Assembly: GCA_964498125.1 (NCBI GenBank) | Contig: CAZCGE010000123.1 | Location: 9,098-73,097 of the forward strand | From: CAMDBL01 sp964498125 | GTDB lineage: Bacteria; Pseudomonadota; Alphaproteobacteria; Rhizobiales; Hyphomicrobiaceae | DNA: 64,000 bases | Direction of reading: 5' to 3' | Shown: one piece after another, positions 26,076 to 34,871 of the stretch | Layout: every line of letters starts with the position of its first letter | Position numbering within the stretch: the first letter of the stretch is position 1 | Notes under the pieces: generated by a model | Databases searched by the model: none | Seen by the model: the letters and a program-made list of their open reading frames with translations, nothing else | Told to the model about the DNA's origin: nothing | Made by a program: the position numbers and the translations under genes

Positions 26076-28559
26076 TCATCCCGTCTCGAAGTCCTGGCCG
26101 AACAGGTGCTCATCGAGCTGCTTGGCGCTCTCGTGCTGGCGGCGCGCGGCATCGAGCTTGGCACCCAGCGCATCGAAGGCGCTCGTCCCGCCGGCGTCGC
26201 TCGACTGCAACCAGGCATCGAGCACGAGATCGGGAAACTCGCGATCCTCCTCGATGTTGCCGAGAATCGCGCCGACTTCGCCGACCACCAACTCGAACAT
26301 TGAGATCTTCTCCTCGAGCAGGCGGAGCACCTGCTCCTCGATGGTGCCCGAGGTGACCAGGTTGAACACGAACACCTCGCGCTCCTGGCCGATGCGGTCG
26401 ATGCGGCCGATACGCTGCTCGATCGCCATCGGGTTCCACGGCACGTCGAAGTTGATCAGCGTGTTGCAAAACTGCATGTTGCGGCCCTCGCCGCCCGACT
26501 GCGTGCACAGCAGGACCGAGGCGGACTCGCGGAACGCGGCGATGGCCGCATCCTTGTCGGGGCCGCTCATGCTGCCGTCGAAGCGGGCGAGCGAGATGCC
26601 CTCCGCCTCGAGACGCAGGGTCAGATGCTCGAGCGTCTCGCGCGCCTGGACGAACACCAGCTTCTTCTCGTCCGGGTTTTTTCGCAGCAGGTCGATGAGC
26701 GCCGTCTCCTTGGCGCCGCGCGGTATGGCGGCAAGCTGCCCGGCCAGCGCGCGCCAGGCCTTGCCGCCCGTGCGCTCGGCGATGCGTTCGGCGGCCTTGG
26801 CGGCGGCCGCGGGCGATGAGCCTGCCGCGGCGAGCAGATGGTGCAGCGCGAGCCGCTGGCGACCAATGCCGCCGCCTTCGGCGACCAGGCTGCGCGCGGC
26901 ATCGGCAAGTGCCGCATAGGCCTCGGCCTCGCCCGCCGCCGGCTCGACCCGGATCGTCGAAGCGTGTCGCCGCGGCAGTTTGAGCGCCACGATGGCGCGC
27001 GTGTTGCGTATCATCGCGCCGCGCATCAGCTGGCGCAGGCCGTCGGGGTTGGCGGGCTGGCGCGGTTTGCCCGGCGTCATGTAGGCGGCGCGGAACTCCT
27101 TCAGAGTCTTGAAGATGCCGGGTTTCAAGAGTGTCAGCAAATTGTACAGCTCGACGAGATCGTTTTGCACCGGCGTCGCCGACAGCAGCAGCAGGAAGCG
27201 CTTGTTGAGTGCGTTGACGAGCTTCCAGCCAGCACCTGCACTGTCACAGATGTGGTGCGCCTCATCGACGACGACGATGTCGAGCTGGCGCCGACTCAGC
27301 GCCTCCACGTGCTCGGGCCGGCGGGCCGTGGCGATCGAAGCGACAATGCGTGGCTGGTTCCAGAACTGGCCCGCGTCCTTGCGCAGCAGCGGATCGTACG
27401 TGGTCGCGAACTCGAGACCGAACTTGGTCTCCAGCTCCTCGCGCCACTGGCCGACGAGGGATGCCGGCGTCAATACGAGCACGCGCTCGGCCATGCCGCG
27501 CAGCGCGTACTCCTTCAACACCATGCCAGCCTCGATGGTCTTTCCCAGACCAACCTCGTCGGCAAGTAGCACACGGCCGCGGAACTGCTTCAGGACCTTG
27601 CGCACCGTCTCGATCTGGTGCCACAGCGGTTCGACGCCGACGAGATGCGTCAAACAGAGCAACTCGTCGAAGCCTTGCACCAGGCCGAGATGGGCGAGGC
27701 GCTCGCGCAGGTGAAACGCGCGGCCGTCGGTCTCCGGCGCCTGGGCGAGTGCCGCCGCCAGCGGCGCCAGATCGACCTCGAGCGTCAGCGGAATCTCGAT
27801 GTCGACCAGCGGCAGTGGCGCAGGCAAGACCGGTGCTGCCGGCTCCGGCCGAATGTCCGCTCGCGGGTGCGGTGCGGCCCGCGAGCCTGGCTTGCCGGCG
27901 GGCAGGGACTTGGCCGGCTTGGCCGCAGCCTTGCGGCCACGCGCATGTGCCGGCTGCTCGCGCGCGTCAGGAGCGTGCACAGATCGCGGTCGCGTCGAAG
28001 GCTCCGGCTCCATGATCCGGCTGAGCTGGGCGACGAACCAGTCGACCTGCGCCATGCCTGCCGGATAGTACTTGAAGGCTACAAGCGGATCAGCAAGGCC
28101 GCTGTGCTCGAGCAGGGCCTTTCCCACGAGCCGCTGACCGGCGAGATGCAATGCGAACGCGCGGAGCAGCTGCTCCGCCGGCGAGGAGGCACGCTTGTGG
28201 AAGCGCTTGAGGAAGACCAGCGCACGCTCATGTTCGCCGTCGATCAGCGCGGCGTTGGCCGCCAGCAACAGCAGATCGATATCGCCCGGGCAGGCCTTGA
28301 GCGCCGCCTCCGCCAGCGGCAGAAACCCTTGCGGCGGGTCCATCCGGTCGAAGGCGGCGAAGAGCCTTCGGTACCAGACGTCCGCGGGGTCTACCTCGTC
28401 GGCTGCATCGACGACCGGTGCGCCAGTGGCGCCGGGCAGCCCGAGCCGGATCCCGGCATCGAGCGCCAACAACGGGCGCAGTGGCGGTGCCGGCTTTTCG
28501 ACGACAGGCAGATCCTCGAACAGCTCCGGCTGATGCTCGACTATTGCTCGTCGTGGCAT
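26076..28559 (-). CDS. SNF2/RapA-type DEAD/DEAH-box helicase
   Basis: 827-aa ATP-dependent nucleic-acid translocase. N-terminal about 150 residues are helical and TPR-like (PGDIDLLLLAANAALIDGEH), followed by a Pro/Ala/Lys-rich linker. Helicase core: LLADEVGLGKTIEAGMVL (motif I, about 330), VVVDEAHH (II, about 433), LLLSATPVQND (III, about 460), and in the second lobe FDGSMSGPDK, SGGEGRNMQF and RIGRIDRIGQ (VI, about 720). The open frame extends to 28664 but ATG 28559 fits the plausible N-terminus. RapA-like factors recycle RNA polymerase, while related helicases occur in phage-defence modules. Confidence 0.9.
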   Translation of the reverse strand: MPRRAIVEHQPELFEDLPVVEKPAPPLRPLLALDAGIRLGLPGATGAPVVDAADEVDPADVWYRRLFAAFDRMDPPQGFLPLAEAALKACPGDIDLLLLAANAALIDGEHERALVFLKRFHKRASSPAEQLLRAFALHLAGQRLVGKALLEHSGLADPLVAFKYYPAGMAQVDWFVAQLSRIMEPEPSTRPRSVHAPDAREQPAHARGRKAAAKPAKSLPAGKPGSRAAPHPRADIRPEPAAPVLPAPLPLVDIEIPLTLEVDLAPLAAALAQAPETDGRAFHLRERLAHLGLVQGFDELLCLTHLVGVEPLWHQIETVRKVLKQFRGRVLLADEVGLGKTIEAGMVLKEYALRGMAERVLVLTPASLVGQWREELETKFGLEFATTYDPLLRKDAGQFWNQPRIVASIATARRPEHVEALSRRQLDIVVVDEAHHICDSAGAGWKLVNALNKRFLLLLSATPVQNDLVELYNLLTLLKPGIFKTLKEFRAAYMTPGKPRQPANPDGLRQLMRGAMIRNTRAIVALKLPRRHASTIRVEPAAGEAEAYAALADAARSLVAEGGGIGRQRLALHHLLAAAGSSPAAAAKAAERIAERTGGKAWRALAGQLAAIPRGAKETALIDLLRKNPDEKKLVFVQARETLEHLTLRLEAEGISLARFDGSMSGPDKDAAIAAFRESASVLLCTQSGGEGRNMQFCNTLINFDVPWNPMAIEQRIGRIDRIGQEREVFVFNLVTSGTIEEQVLRLLEEKISMFELVVGEVGAILGNIEEDREFPDLVLDAWLQSSDAGGTSAFDALGAKLDAARRQHESAKQLDEHLFGQDFETG

Positions 28560-28712
28560 GGCCGACTTGCCCCGGGTTCGCGTGGATGTTGGGCACGCAC
28601 AGCACGAATCACAGCCAAATCCCGGTTGACAGGCTGGCGGGTATCTCGCCTGACGGCAACGCAACGATTGGCGCTTGCCCTATTCTCCTGTGGGCAACAT
28701 GCGGTGAGCCCG

Positions 28713-29774
28713 ATGGATTCTAGGTCAACGCCGGCACGCCGCCGCGCCGTTACCATCGCGGAAAGCAAAGCGACGGGGAGCGGCGCGTCAGTGCCAGATT
28801 TCACAGCACTATTTTGCCATGTGATAGAAGCAAGGTGACGCTGGCTCAAGGGTATGTCCAACCGTGGAAAAAAACCTATGCGGTCGCGACTCGCCGTCTT
28901 CACGAAGAATCGGACCAATCCCGCCTACGCCGCGGCACGTCTGGGCGCCGACAGAGTGGCACAGCGCCTTGGGGCCTCGGTCGAGCACTACGTTCCCGAC
29001 GAGCCGGACAATGTGTCCCAGCAGATTGCGCTGATCGACCGCGCCATCGCCAACCGGCCCGACGCCGTGGTGCTGGTGCCGGTACACGAAACCGAGGTCA
29101 ACGATGCGATCCGGCGGCTGGAGGTCGCTCGGATCCCGCTGTTCACATTCGTGACGCCGGTGACGGCGGGACGGCCCCGAACCTTCGTCGGATCCGACGA
29201 TGCGGCGCTCGGCGCGGTAATTGCTCGTCGCTTGTTCGACAGACTGCACGGCAGGGGCAGGATCGTCATCGTCGAGGGCACGCCGGCGTCGGCGACGAGT
29301 CGGCATCGCATGTCGGGCTTTCGCTCCGCTCTTGCTGCGTTTCCGTCGATCGATGTGGTGGGCTCGATCGTCGGAGACTATCAGCGCGACGCCGCGCGTC
29401 TCGCATTCCGGCGGCTCGCCCCGCAGCAGCGCGCAGCCGACGGGGTGCTGTGCGCCAACGATGTCATGGCGCTCGGTGTGATCGACGAATTGGCAGTGAG
29501 CGGCGTATCACCGCCTCCACCGCTGATCGTCGGCGTCAACGCCATCCCCGAGGCTGTCGACGCCATCATCGCCGGCCGTATGCTGGCGACGGTGGATTTC
29601 GACGCGATGGGTATGTGTGCGCTAGCGACTGAGGCGGCGCTGCGGCATCTGCGCGGGGAAGCGGTGCCGACGCGCATCACGCTTCCCGTGAGCATCGTCG
29701 AGCAGGGCAACGCCGCGGCTTGGGCTCGGCCCTATGACGCGCGGGCCCTGCCTGACTGGGATCGGGTCGTTTGA
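28713..29774 (+). pseudogene. LacI-type regulator with degraded DNA-binding domain
   Basis: From 28854 an intact 306-codon frame encodes a periplasmic-binding-protein-like sugar-sensing domain without signal peptide: RSRLAVFTKNRTNPAYAAAR, GADRVAQRLGASVEHYVPDE, and GVLCANDVMALGVIDEL. Upstream in the same frame, from ATG 28713, lies ARRRAVTIAESKATG, which resembles the first helix of a LacI headpiece, but the rest is degenerate and a TGA at 28836-28838 interrupts it. The headpiece is about nine residues short. Most likely a former LacI-family repressor that can no longer bind DNA. Alternatively 28854-29774 is a stand-alone cytoplasmic binding protein. Confidence 0.7.
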
Positions 29775-29842
29775 GGGCCTGGCGCCGACCGCGTGTTGCC
29801 GCATGATCGCGCGCGAGCCGGGCCACCGACCGCTACGCAGAC

Positions 29843-29869
29843 GGGGTCAGACCCGCAGGGTCTGACCCC
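29843..29869. repeat. Palindromic repeat GGGGTCAGACCC-GCA-GGGTCTGACCCC
   Basis: 12-bp perfect inverted arms with a 3-base loop. First of a family found in nine places in this window, nearly always just beyond a gene end; here between two convergent genes. Confidence 0.85.
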
Positions 29870-29896
29870 ATGCTCCGACGCCAGACTGTCGCCGGA

Positions 29897-29944
29897 GACA
29901 GACCCATCTTCGTCGCCGGCCTCCGGTGGGACGGGTCTGTCCCC
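29897..29944. repeat. Diverged copy of the same palindrome (TGTC form)
   Basis: GACAGACCCA ... GGGTCTGTCCCC: the same arms with TGAC changed to TGTC on both sides, a compensatory change that keeps the palindrome, and a longer loop. Confidence 0.6.
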
Positions 29945-30004
29945 AGGCGCAGGCGCCAGCAAGGGCTCCCAGGCCCCACGGGCAGAAGGCAGTCGTTGGA
30001 GCAT

Positions 30005-30031
30005 GGGGTCAGACCCGCAGGGTCTGACCCC
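30005..30031. repeat. Palindromic repeat GGGGTCAGACCC-GCA-GGGTCTGACCCC
   Basis: Identical to the copy at 29843. It ends 18 bases before the aldo/keto reductase stop and could serve as a bidirectional transcript end. Confidence 0.85.
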
Positions 30032-30048
30032 GGCGCCCCGGCGCCGTC

Positions 30049-31068
30049 TCAGGCGATGGCGGGGAAACGGCCTTCAACGGGATAGGCGGGGTCGGTGTAG
30101 CCTGCGGTCGAGGCATGTCCCGCGGGCACGGCGGCGTTGACGATCGCCTCGTCCGCCGCCGTCCACGTGTAGGCGAGCGCGGCGGCGTAGCTCTGCCAGT
30201 GCGCCAGGGTGCGCGGGCCGGCGATCACCGAGCTGACGGCGCGATTGTTGAGCACCCAGGCGGTGGCGAAGGCAACGAGGCTCAGGCCGCGCTCGCTCGC
30301 ATGCGTCTTGAGGCGTTCGGCCAGCTCCAGAGATTCCGGCCGCCACTCCGTTTCCATGACGCGCTTGTCGCGCCGCGCCACGCGGCTGCCCGGCTCCGGC
30401 GCCACGTTGAGCTGGTACTTGCCCGACAGCACGCCGCGAGCAATCGGGCTGTAGGACACGACGCCGAGGTTGAAGGTGCGCGCGGCCGGCAGCACCTCCA
30501 CTTCAGGCTGCCGGTTGAGCAGATTGTAATAGGGCTGCAGCGCCACGGGCTCGGGCACCGCCATTTGCCGGCACAGGTGCACAACATGCGCGATCTGCCA
30601 GGCGCGCACGTTGGACAGGCCCCAATAGCGCACCTTGCCGGCGCGAATGATGTCGCCGAACGTGCGCACCACGTCGTCCCAGGGCGTCAGCGGATCGACG
30701 CGGTGCACGTAATAAAGGTCGATGACGTCGGTTTTGAGCCGCTCGAGGCTTGTTTCCAGTGTACGCATCAAATAACGCCGAGACAGGCCGCGCTCGGTCG
30801 GGCCCGGCGCGGTTTGCGTGCCGACCTTGGTCGCCAGGAACCACGTGTCGCGCTGGCCCTCGATGGCACGGCCGACCACCGCCTCCGAGCGGCCTTCGGT
30901 ATAGTTGCTGGAGGTATCGATGAACCGGACGCCCTGGTCGAAGGCGGCGGCGATGATCTCCCTCGCCTCCTCCTCCGGCGTCGGACCGCCGAAGTTCATG
31001 GTGCCGAGGCAGAGGGCGGTAACGGGAACGCCTGAGCGGCCCAGGACGCGGGTTGGCAACTCGGCCAT
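30049..31068 (-). CDS. Aldo/keto reductase
   Basis: 339 aa, (beta/alpha)8 NADPH oxidoreductase. Catalytic tetrad residues are visible: Asp in RFIDTSSNY, Tyr in NYTEGRSE, Lys in FLATKVG and His in YYVHRVDPL. Cofactor-binding parts include VSYSPIARGVLSGKY and the C-terminal SSVIAGPRTLAHW. Start ATG 31068 matches the family N-terminus (LPTRVLGRSGVPVTALCLG). Convergent with the LacI-like gene and divergent from modA. Substrate unknown. Confidence 0.93.
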   Translation of the reverse strand: MAELPTRVLGRSGVPVTALCLGTMNFGGPTPEEEAREIIAAAFDQGVRFIDTSSNYTEGRSEAVVGRAIEGQRDTWFLATKVGTQTAPGPTERGLSRRYLMRTLETSLERLKTDVIDLYYVHRVDPLTPWDDVVRTFGDIIRAGKVRYWGLSNVRAWQIAHVVHLCRQMAVPEPVALQPYYNLLNRQPEVEVLPAARTFNLGVVSYSPIARGVLSGKYQLNVAPEPGSRVARRDKRVMETEWRPESLELAERLKTHASERGLSLVAFATAWVLNNRAVSSVIAGPRTLAHWQSYAAALAYTWTAADEAIVNAAVPAGHASTAGYTDPAYPVEGRFPAIA

Positions 31069-31201
31069 CGTCGGCTCCCCAGTCTACATGCTGCGCATTG
31101 CTCAGGATCGAACCTGCTTTGGAGCCATCATGCCGGCTTCGCCGCCGAGCGCAAGCGGCAAGCGCTTTGTTGCCGGGTCGCAATCGATTACCGTGTGAAC
31201 C

Positions 31202-32020
31202 ATGACAGCAATCGAAGCCTCTCCAACGCGGCGCGCGATCATGCTTCGCCTCCTGGCGCTGGGCCTCAGTGCAAGCGCGACGCCAGCGTCGCAAGCCCGT
31301 GCGCAGCAGCTGGGCCCGCTGGTGGCGGCGGCCTCCGACCTGCAATTCGCGCTGAGCGAAGTCCGCGCCCGCTATCTCGCGGATACCGGCGTCGAGGTCC
31401 GCGTGTCGTTCGGCTCATCCGGCAACATTGCGCGGCAGATCACATCCGGGGCGCCGTTCGAGATCTTCATGTCGGCCGATGAGGGCTACATCGGCACGAT
31501 CGAGCGCGCCGGCATGACCCGCGACGCCGGACGTCTCTATGCCATCGGCCGGCTTGCGCTGATGGTGCCGCATGCGAGCCGGCTGCAGCCTGATGCCAGT
31601 CTCGTCGACTTGCGTGCCGCACTTGCCGACGGCCGCCTCGGCAAGCTCGCCATCGCCAATCCCGAGCATGCTCCCTATGGTCGCGCGGCCAAGGAGGTGC
31701 TGGAGGGCCGGGGGCTGTGGACGGCACTGACGGGCCGCGTCGTGATGGGTGAAACCGTTTCGCAGGCAGCCCAGTTCGCCGCTTCGGGCGCCGTCGAGGC
31801 TGCCCTCATCGCACAGGCCCTGGCCGTCGCGCCGCCCGTGGCGAGCCTTGGCCGCTTCGCGCTGATTCAAGAGGACTGGCACGCGCCGCTGCGCCAGCGC
31901 ATGGTGCTGACGCGCCACGCCGGCATTGCGGCAGAGCGGTTCTTCACTTACCTGCAGGGAACGGACACGCGGGTCATCCTGGCGCGCTACGGCTTCTCCC
32001 TGCCCGCCGACCCCGGGTAA
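31202..32020 (+). CDS. modA: Molybdate ABC transporter substrate-binding protein ModA
   Basis: 272 aa. N-terminal export signal with twin Arg (PTRRAIMLRLLALGLSASAT), cleavage near ARAQ. The mature start is PLVAAASDLQFALSEVRARY, and the family motifs VSFGSSGNIARQITSGAPFE and IFMSADEGY supply the oxyanion-binding Ser residues. Followed by modB and modC, which settles the assignment to molybdate/tungstate. A diverged ModA lineage (not closest to the E. coli form). Confidence 0.92.
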   Translation: MTAIEASPTRRAIMLRLLALGLSASATPASQARAQQLGPLVAAASDLQFALSEVRARYLADTGVEVRVSFGSSGNIARQITSGAPFEIFMSADEGYIGTIERAGMTRDAGRLYAIGRLALMVPHASRLQPDASLVDLRAALADGRLGKLAIANPEHAPYGRAAKEVLEGRGLWTALTGRVVMGETVSQAAQFAASGAVEAALIAQALAVAPPVASLGRFALIQEDWHAPLRQRMVLTRHAGIAAERFFTYLQGTDTRVILARYGFSLPADPG

Positions 32021-32053
32021 GACAGGCAGGGCGGCACAGGTGCAAAGATAGCC

Positions 32054-32719
32054 ATGGACTGGACAGCCTTCACCCTCTCCCTGCAATTGGCGGTTCTGAC
32101 CTGCCTCGTGCTGCTGCCCCTGGGCCTGGTGCTGGCACGTCAGCTCGCCTGGGGTCGCTTCCGCGGTCGCAGCCTGATCGAGGCCGCGGTCATGCTGCCG
32201 CTGATCCTGCCGCCGACGGTGCTGGGTTTCTATCTGCTGCTGGGACTTGCACCCAATTCACTGCTCGGCGGTCTGTTGCAATCCCTCACCGGCCGGCCGA
32301 TCACCTTCACGTTTCACGGTATCCTGGTCGCCTCGCTGCTGGCCAACCTGCCGTTCGCCATCCAACCCATGCAACGCGCCTGCGAAGCCATCCCCGACGA
32401 GATCCGCGAAGCCGCCTGGGTGAGTGGGCTGAGCGCCTGGCAGACGTTCCTCAAAGTGGAGCTGCCGCTGGCCTGGCCCGGCATCGTTTCCGCCTTCGCC
32501 CTGGTGTTCGCCCATACGCTCGGCGAGTTCGGCGTTATACTGATGATCGGCGGCAATATTCCCGGCGAGACGCAGACCTTGTCGATCGCCATCTATGACC
32601 GTGTACAGGCCTTTCGCAATGGCGAGGCCGCGGCCATGTCCGCCATGCTGCTGGCGGTGTCGTTCTTGGCCATCGCCATCGTGCATGTAACGGCGCGCCG
32701 GCCAAGGAGGCGGATGTGA
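32054..32719 (+). CDS. modB: Molybdate ABC transporter permease ModB
   Basis: 221 aa, five spans. Conserved ALILPPTVLGFYLLL-type sequence (AVMLPLILPPTVLGFYLLLG), EAAWVSGLSAWQTFLKVELP as the EAA loop, and HTLGEFGVILMIGGNIPGET near residue 160, a ModB hallmark. The stop overlaps the modC GTG by 4 bases. Confidence 0.95.
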   Translation: MDWTAFTLSLQLAVLTCLVLLPLGLVLARQLAWGRFRGRSLIEAAVMLPLILPPTVLGFYLLLGLAPNSLLGGLLQSLTGRPITFTFHGILVASLLANLPFAIQPMQRACEAIPDEIREAAWVSGLSAWQTFLKVELPLAWPGIVSAFALVFAHTLGEFGVILMIGGNIPGETQTLSIAIYDRVQAFRNGEAAAMSAMLLAVSFLAIAIVHVTARRPRRRM

Positions 32720-33861
32720 GCGCGGCGAGCCCGACACCGGCGCCGGGGACGCTGGACGTGCGGCTGGCGCAAGAAGGCCCCATTCCCCTCGACGTCACCT
32801 TGCAGTGCCGGCCCGGGGAGCTGCTGGCCCTCACAGGGCCATCGGGCAGCGGCAAGACCTCCATATTGCGCGCCATCGCCGGCCTGCTGCGCCCGCGGGA
32901 CGGGCACATCACATGCGCGGGCGAGGTCTGGTTCGACGCCCGCGCCAACACCTGGCTGCGCCCACAGGCGCGTCGCGTCGGTCTGGTGTTCCAGGACTAC
33001 GCCTTGTTCCCTCACCTGACCGCGTCAGGAAATATCGCGCTGGCGCTTGACGACCGCGAGGCCACGAGCCGCCAGGCACGCGCCCTGGAGCTGCTGGCCA
33101 AGGTCAATCTGGAAGGCCTGCATGCCCGCCGCCCGCATGAACTCTCCGGCGGGCAGCGCCAGCGCGTGGCGCTGGCTCGCGCACTCGCCCGCGCGCCGCG
33201 CGTGCTGTTGCTCGATGAGCCGTTTTCGGCCGTCGACCAAATGACGCGCGGGCGGCTCAAACGCGAGTTGGTCGCCCTGCGGCGCACGCTGCAACTGCCC
33301 ATCGTGCTCGTGACCCACGATCTCGACGAGGCCCTGGCGTTGGCCGACACCATCACCGTGCTGCATCACGGGCGTACACTGCAGACCGCGACGCCCGAAA
33401 TCATCCGCCTGAAACCGGCGAGCCCGACGGTGGCGCGATTGCTGGGCCAGGGTAACGTCTTCTCAGGGGTGCTGGCCCGGGCCAGCACCGCAGACCTCCC
33501 CGGCGCGCTGATTTGGGGGGGACTGACATTGGAGGTCAAGGACACAGGTGCCTGGCCGCCGGGCGCGGCGGTGAACTGGGTCATCCCCTCCGATCACATC
33601 GTCCTGCACCGGCGCGGCCGCCCATCGCTCGGCGAACGGCAGAACCCGGTATCGGGCAGCATCGGTGAGTTGGCCCTGCTCGGCGAGCAGACCGCCATCA
33701 CGATGCTGGTCGAGGGCAGCGCCGACCAGACAGTCAATTTCACCGTGGCGACCCATACCGCGCGCCGCAACGAGCTGGCGCCCGGCGCGCCGATCGCCGT
33801 CTCGCTGCTGGCCGAGGGCATTCATGTCTTCGCGCAACCGAGGGCCGGCGCATCGGCATAG
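32716..33861 (+). CDS. modC: Molybdate ABC transporter ATP-binding protein ModC
   Basis: 381 aa. Walker A GPSGSGKTS (about 40), Q-loop FQDYALFPHLT, signature LSGGQRQRVALARALAR (about 142), Walker B LLLDEPFSAVD, switch His in VTHDLDEA. The C-terminal about 110 residues include a molybdate-sensing MOP/TOBE-type domain (LLGEQTAITMLVEGSADQTV region), as in ModC proteins that are inhibited by molybdate. Start is GTG 32716 in the overlap GTGA. Confidence 0.95.
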   Translation: MSAASPTPAPGTLDVRLAQEGPIPLDVTLQCRPGELLALTGPSGSGKTSILRAIAGLLRPRDGHITCAGEVWFDARANTWLRPQARRVGLVFQDYALFPHLTASGNIALALDDREATSRQARALELLAKVNLEGLHARRPHELSGGQRQRVALARALARAPRVLLLDEPFSAVDQMTRGRLKRELVALRRTLQLPIVLVTHDLDEALALADTITVLHHGRTLQTATPEIIRLKPASPTVARLLGQGNVFSGVLARASTADLPGALIWGGLTLEVKDTGAWPPGAAVNWVIPSDHIVLHRRGRPSLGERQNPVSGSIGELALLGEQTAITMLVEGSADQTVNFTVATHTARRNELAPGAPIAVSLLAEGIHVFAQPRAGASA

Positions 33862-33869
33862 GCAGCGTC

Positions 33870-33930
33870 ATACCAACCTGCGCAGACTCTGACTCTCAGT
33901 TATGCCGTGCGCAGGTTGGTATTTTCTTTT
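33870..33930 (+). terminator. Rho-independent-type terminator after modC
   Basis: 15-bp perfect inverted repeat ATACCAACCTGCGCA / TGCGCAGGTTGGTAT (33870-33884 and 33908-33922) with a 23-base loop, starting 9 bases after the modC stop and followed by TTTCTTTT. The loop is long for a terminator, but position and T-run fit. The arms belong to the ATACCAA repeat family seen again at 33967. Confidence 0.6.
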
Positions 33931-33966
33931 GTTTGCGCGCAGCCGCCACGCCAACCTTGCGCGCGT

Positions 33967-34006
33967 ATACCAATCTGCATGGGTCAACACCCATGCAGAT
34001 TGGTAT
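33967..34006 (-). terminator. 18-bp perfect hairpin with CAAC loop (ATACCAA family)
   Basis: ATACCAATCTGCATGGGT / ACCCATGCAGATTGGTAT with a four-base loop, a very stable structure. It abuts the stop codon of the small minus-strand gene 34006-34128 and shares its outer ATACCAA.CTGC sequence with the hairpin at 33870, so it is also a mobile-type palindromic repeat. No T-run follows on the minus strand. Confidence 0.6.
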
Positions 34007-34128
34007 CAGTCCTTGTCGACCAGCTGCTGCTCGAAGACATCGCGCGCAAAGTCGCTGGCCGATGCCGAGACGGCGCCCGTCACCGCTATGACTACGCCCA
34101 GCATGAGTGTCGTGATCAGTATCTTCAT
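34006..34128 (-). CDS. 40-aa exported small protein
   Basis: Begins MKILITTLMLGVVIAVTGAV and continues SASASDFARDVFEQQLVDKD: a short basic start, hydrophobic core and ASA signal-peptidase site, leaving about 16 mature residues. GGAG lies 8 bases before the ATG, and a perfect 18-bp hairpin starts at the stop codon, so it looks like a complete small transcription unit. I know no family for it. Too short for most gene finders. Confidence 0.6.
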   Translation of the reverse strand: MKILITTLMLGVVIAVTGAVSASASDFARDVFEQQLVDKD

Positions 34129-34182
34129 GGGTCATCTCCGATGTTTGATCGAAGCCGATCCGCGGCTCATTTTTGCGAGCGC

Positions 34183-34230
34183 GTCGGTCTGGCATGACAC
34201 AGATGTGTCGGTCTGGCATGACACAGATGT
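34183..34230. repeat. Tandem repeat, 2 x 24 bp
   Basis: Two perfect head-to-tail copies of a 24-base unit starting GTCGGTCTGGCATGACAC. Where the units meet they create GACAC-AGAT-GTGTC, a small hairpin. Lies upstream of the 40-aa exported protein gene, on the side where its promoter is expected. Confidence 0.8.
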
Positions 34231-34465
34231 AATGTTGCAGCGGTCTGCCGCAATCCAACGGCCGATCATCATCGTTCAATTGTGTGCGACCGCCTCGTGA
34301 GCACAACGCCCGGCGCTGCGGCTGGAGCCCGCATGCCAGGCCGCTCGAGACGCAAACTCCGATCACGGTGCAGGCCAGACCGTGACGCGGCCGTTAGGCC
34401 GGGGTTAACCAAACCCGTGGTTTGTGTTGCCCGTTGTTGGCGTTGTACCAGAGGGCGTTCTGTTC

Positions 34466-34870
34466 ATGTCCAAATCGCGTACCGGCCGAGCGCCGGCGGT
34501 TGTCCAGTGCGTGGGCCTATCGACGTTGCTATCGCTGCTCTGCCTGGCGTCAGCGGGCTGCGGCTCCAATCCAAATGATGAACATGCCCGCGCGGCGATC
34601 GGCGCCGAACCGCACAGGCCGCGCTACGCCAGCGAGGCGAGCGGGCGCACTGACGTGGAGGGTGATGGCTTGGAGGCACAGGTGCCGCCACCGCCCAGCA
34701 TCAGGGTGGCGCCCGACGACCCCATGGAACCATTCAGCCCGAATTACGGGGCGCGCCCGGCCAGCGCACCGGCTGCCGCGCCGCTGCCGCGGGACTACAA
34801 ACCGCTGGCGCCGCCAAACCGCGCTCCCAGCAGCCCGGCCAAAGTGGCCAGCGCCATGACGGGCGGATAG
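34466..34870 (+). CDS. Small putative lipoprotein, Pro-rich
   Basis: 134 aa. N-terminal region MSKSRTGRAPAVVQCVGLST followed by a hydrophobic core ending CLASAGCGSN; the SAGC box is an acceptable, slightly atypical lipobox (Ser at -3). The mature part is low-complexity, rich in Pro and Ala, with no recognisable domain. ATG 34466 follows GAGGG. Probably an outer- or inner-membrane-anchored lipoprotein of unknown role. Confidence 0.65.
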   Translation: MSKSRTGRAPAVVQCVGLSTLLSLLCLASAGCGSNPNDEHARAAIGAEPHRPRYASEASGRTDVEGDGLEAQVPPPPSIRVAPDDPMEPFSPNYGARPASAPAAAPLPRDYKPLAPPNRAPSSPAKVASAMTGG

Positions 34871-34871
34871 A

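Noticed and set aside
29843..30031. Possible CRISPR-like array of GGGGTCAGACCC repeats
   Set aside because: Spacing is irregular, copies are few and palindromic, there are no cas genes, and copies are spread across the window.
31069..31201. Molybdenum-cofactor riboswitch or ModE site before modA
   Set aside because: I looked for a structured leader and for ATCG...CGAT-type palindromes and found none convincing.
33896..34366. Overlapping mid-length frames on both strands around the ATACCAA hairpins
   Set aside because: They run through the palindromes and tandem repeat and owe their length to repeated sequence; only the 40-aa exported frame has gene signals.
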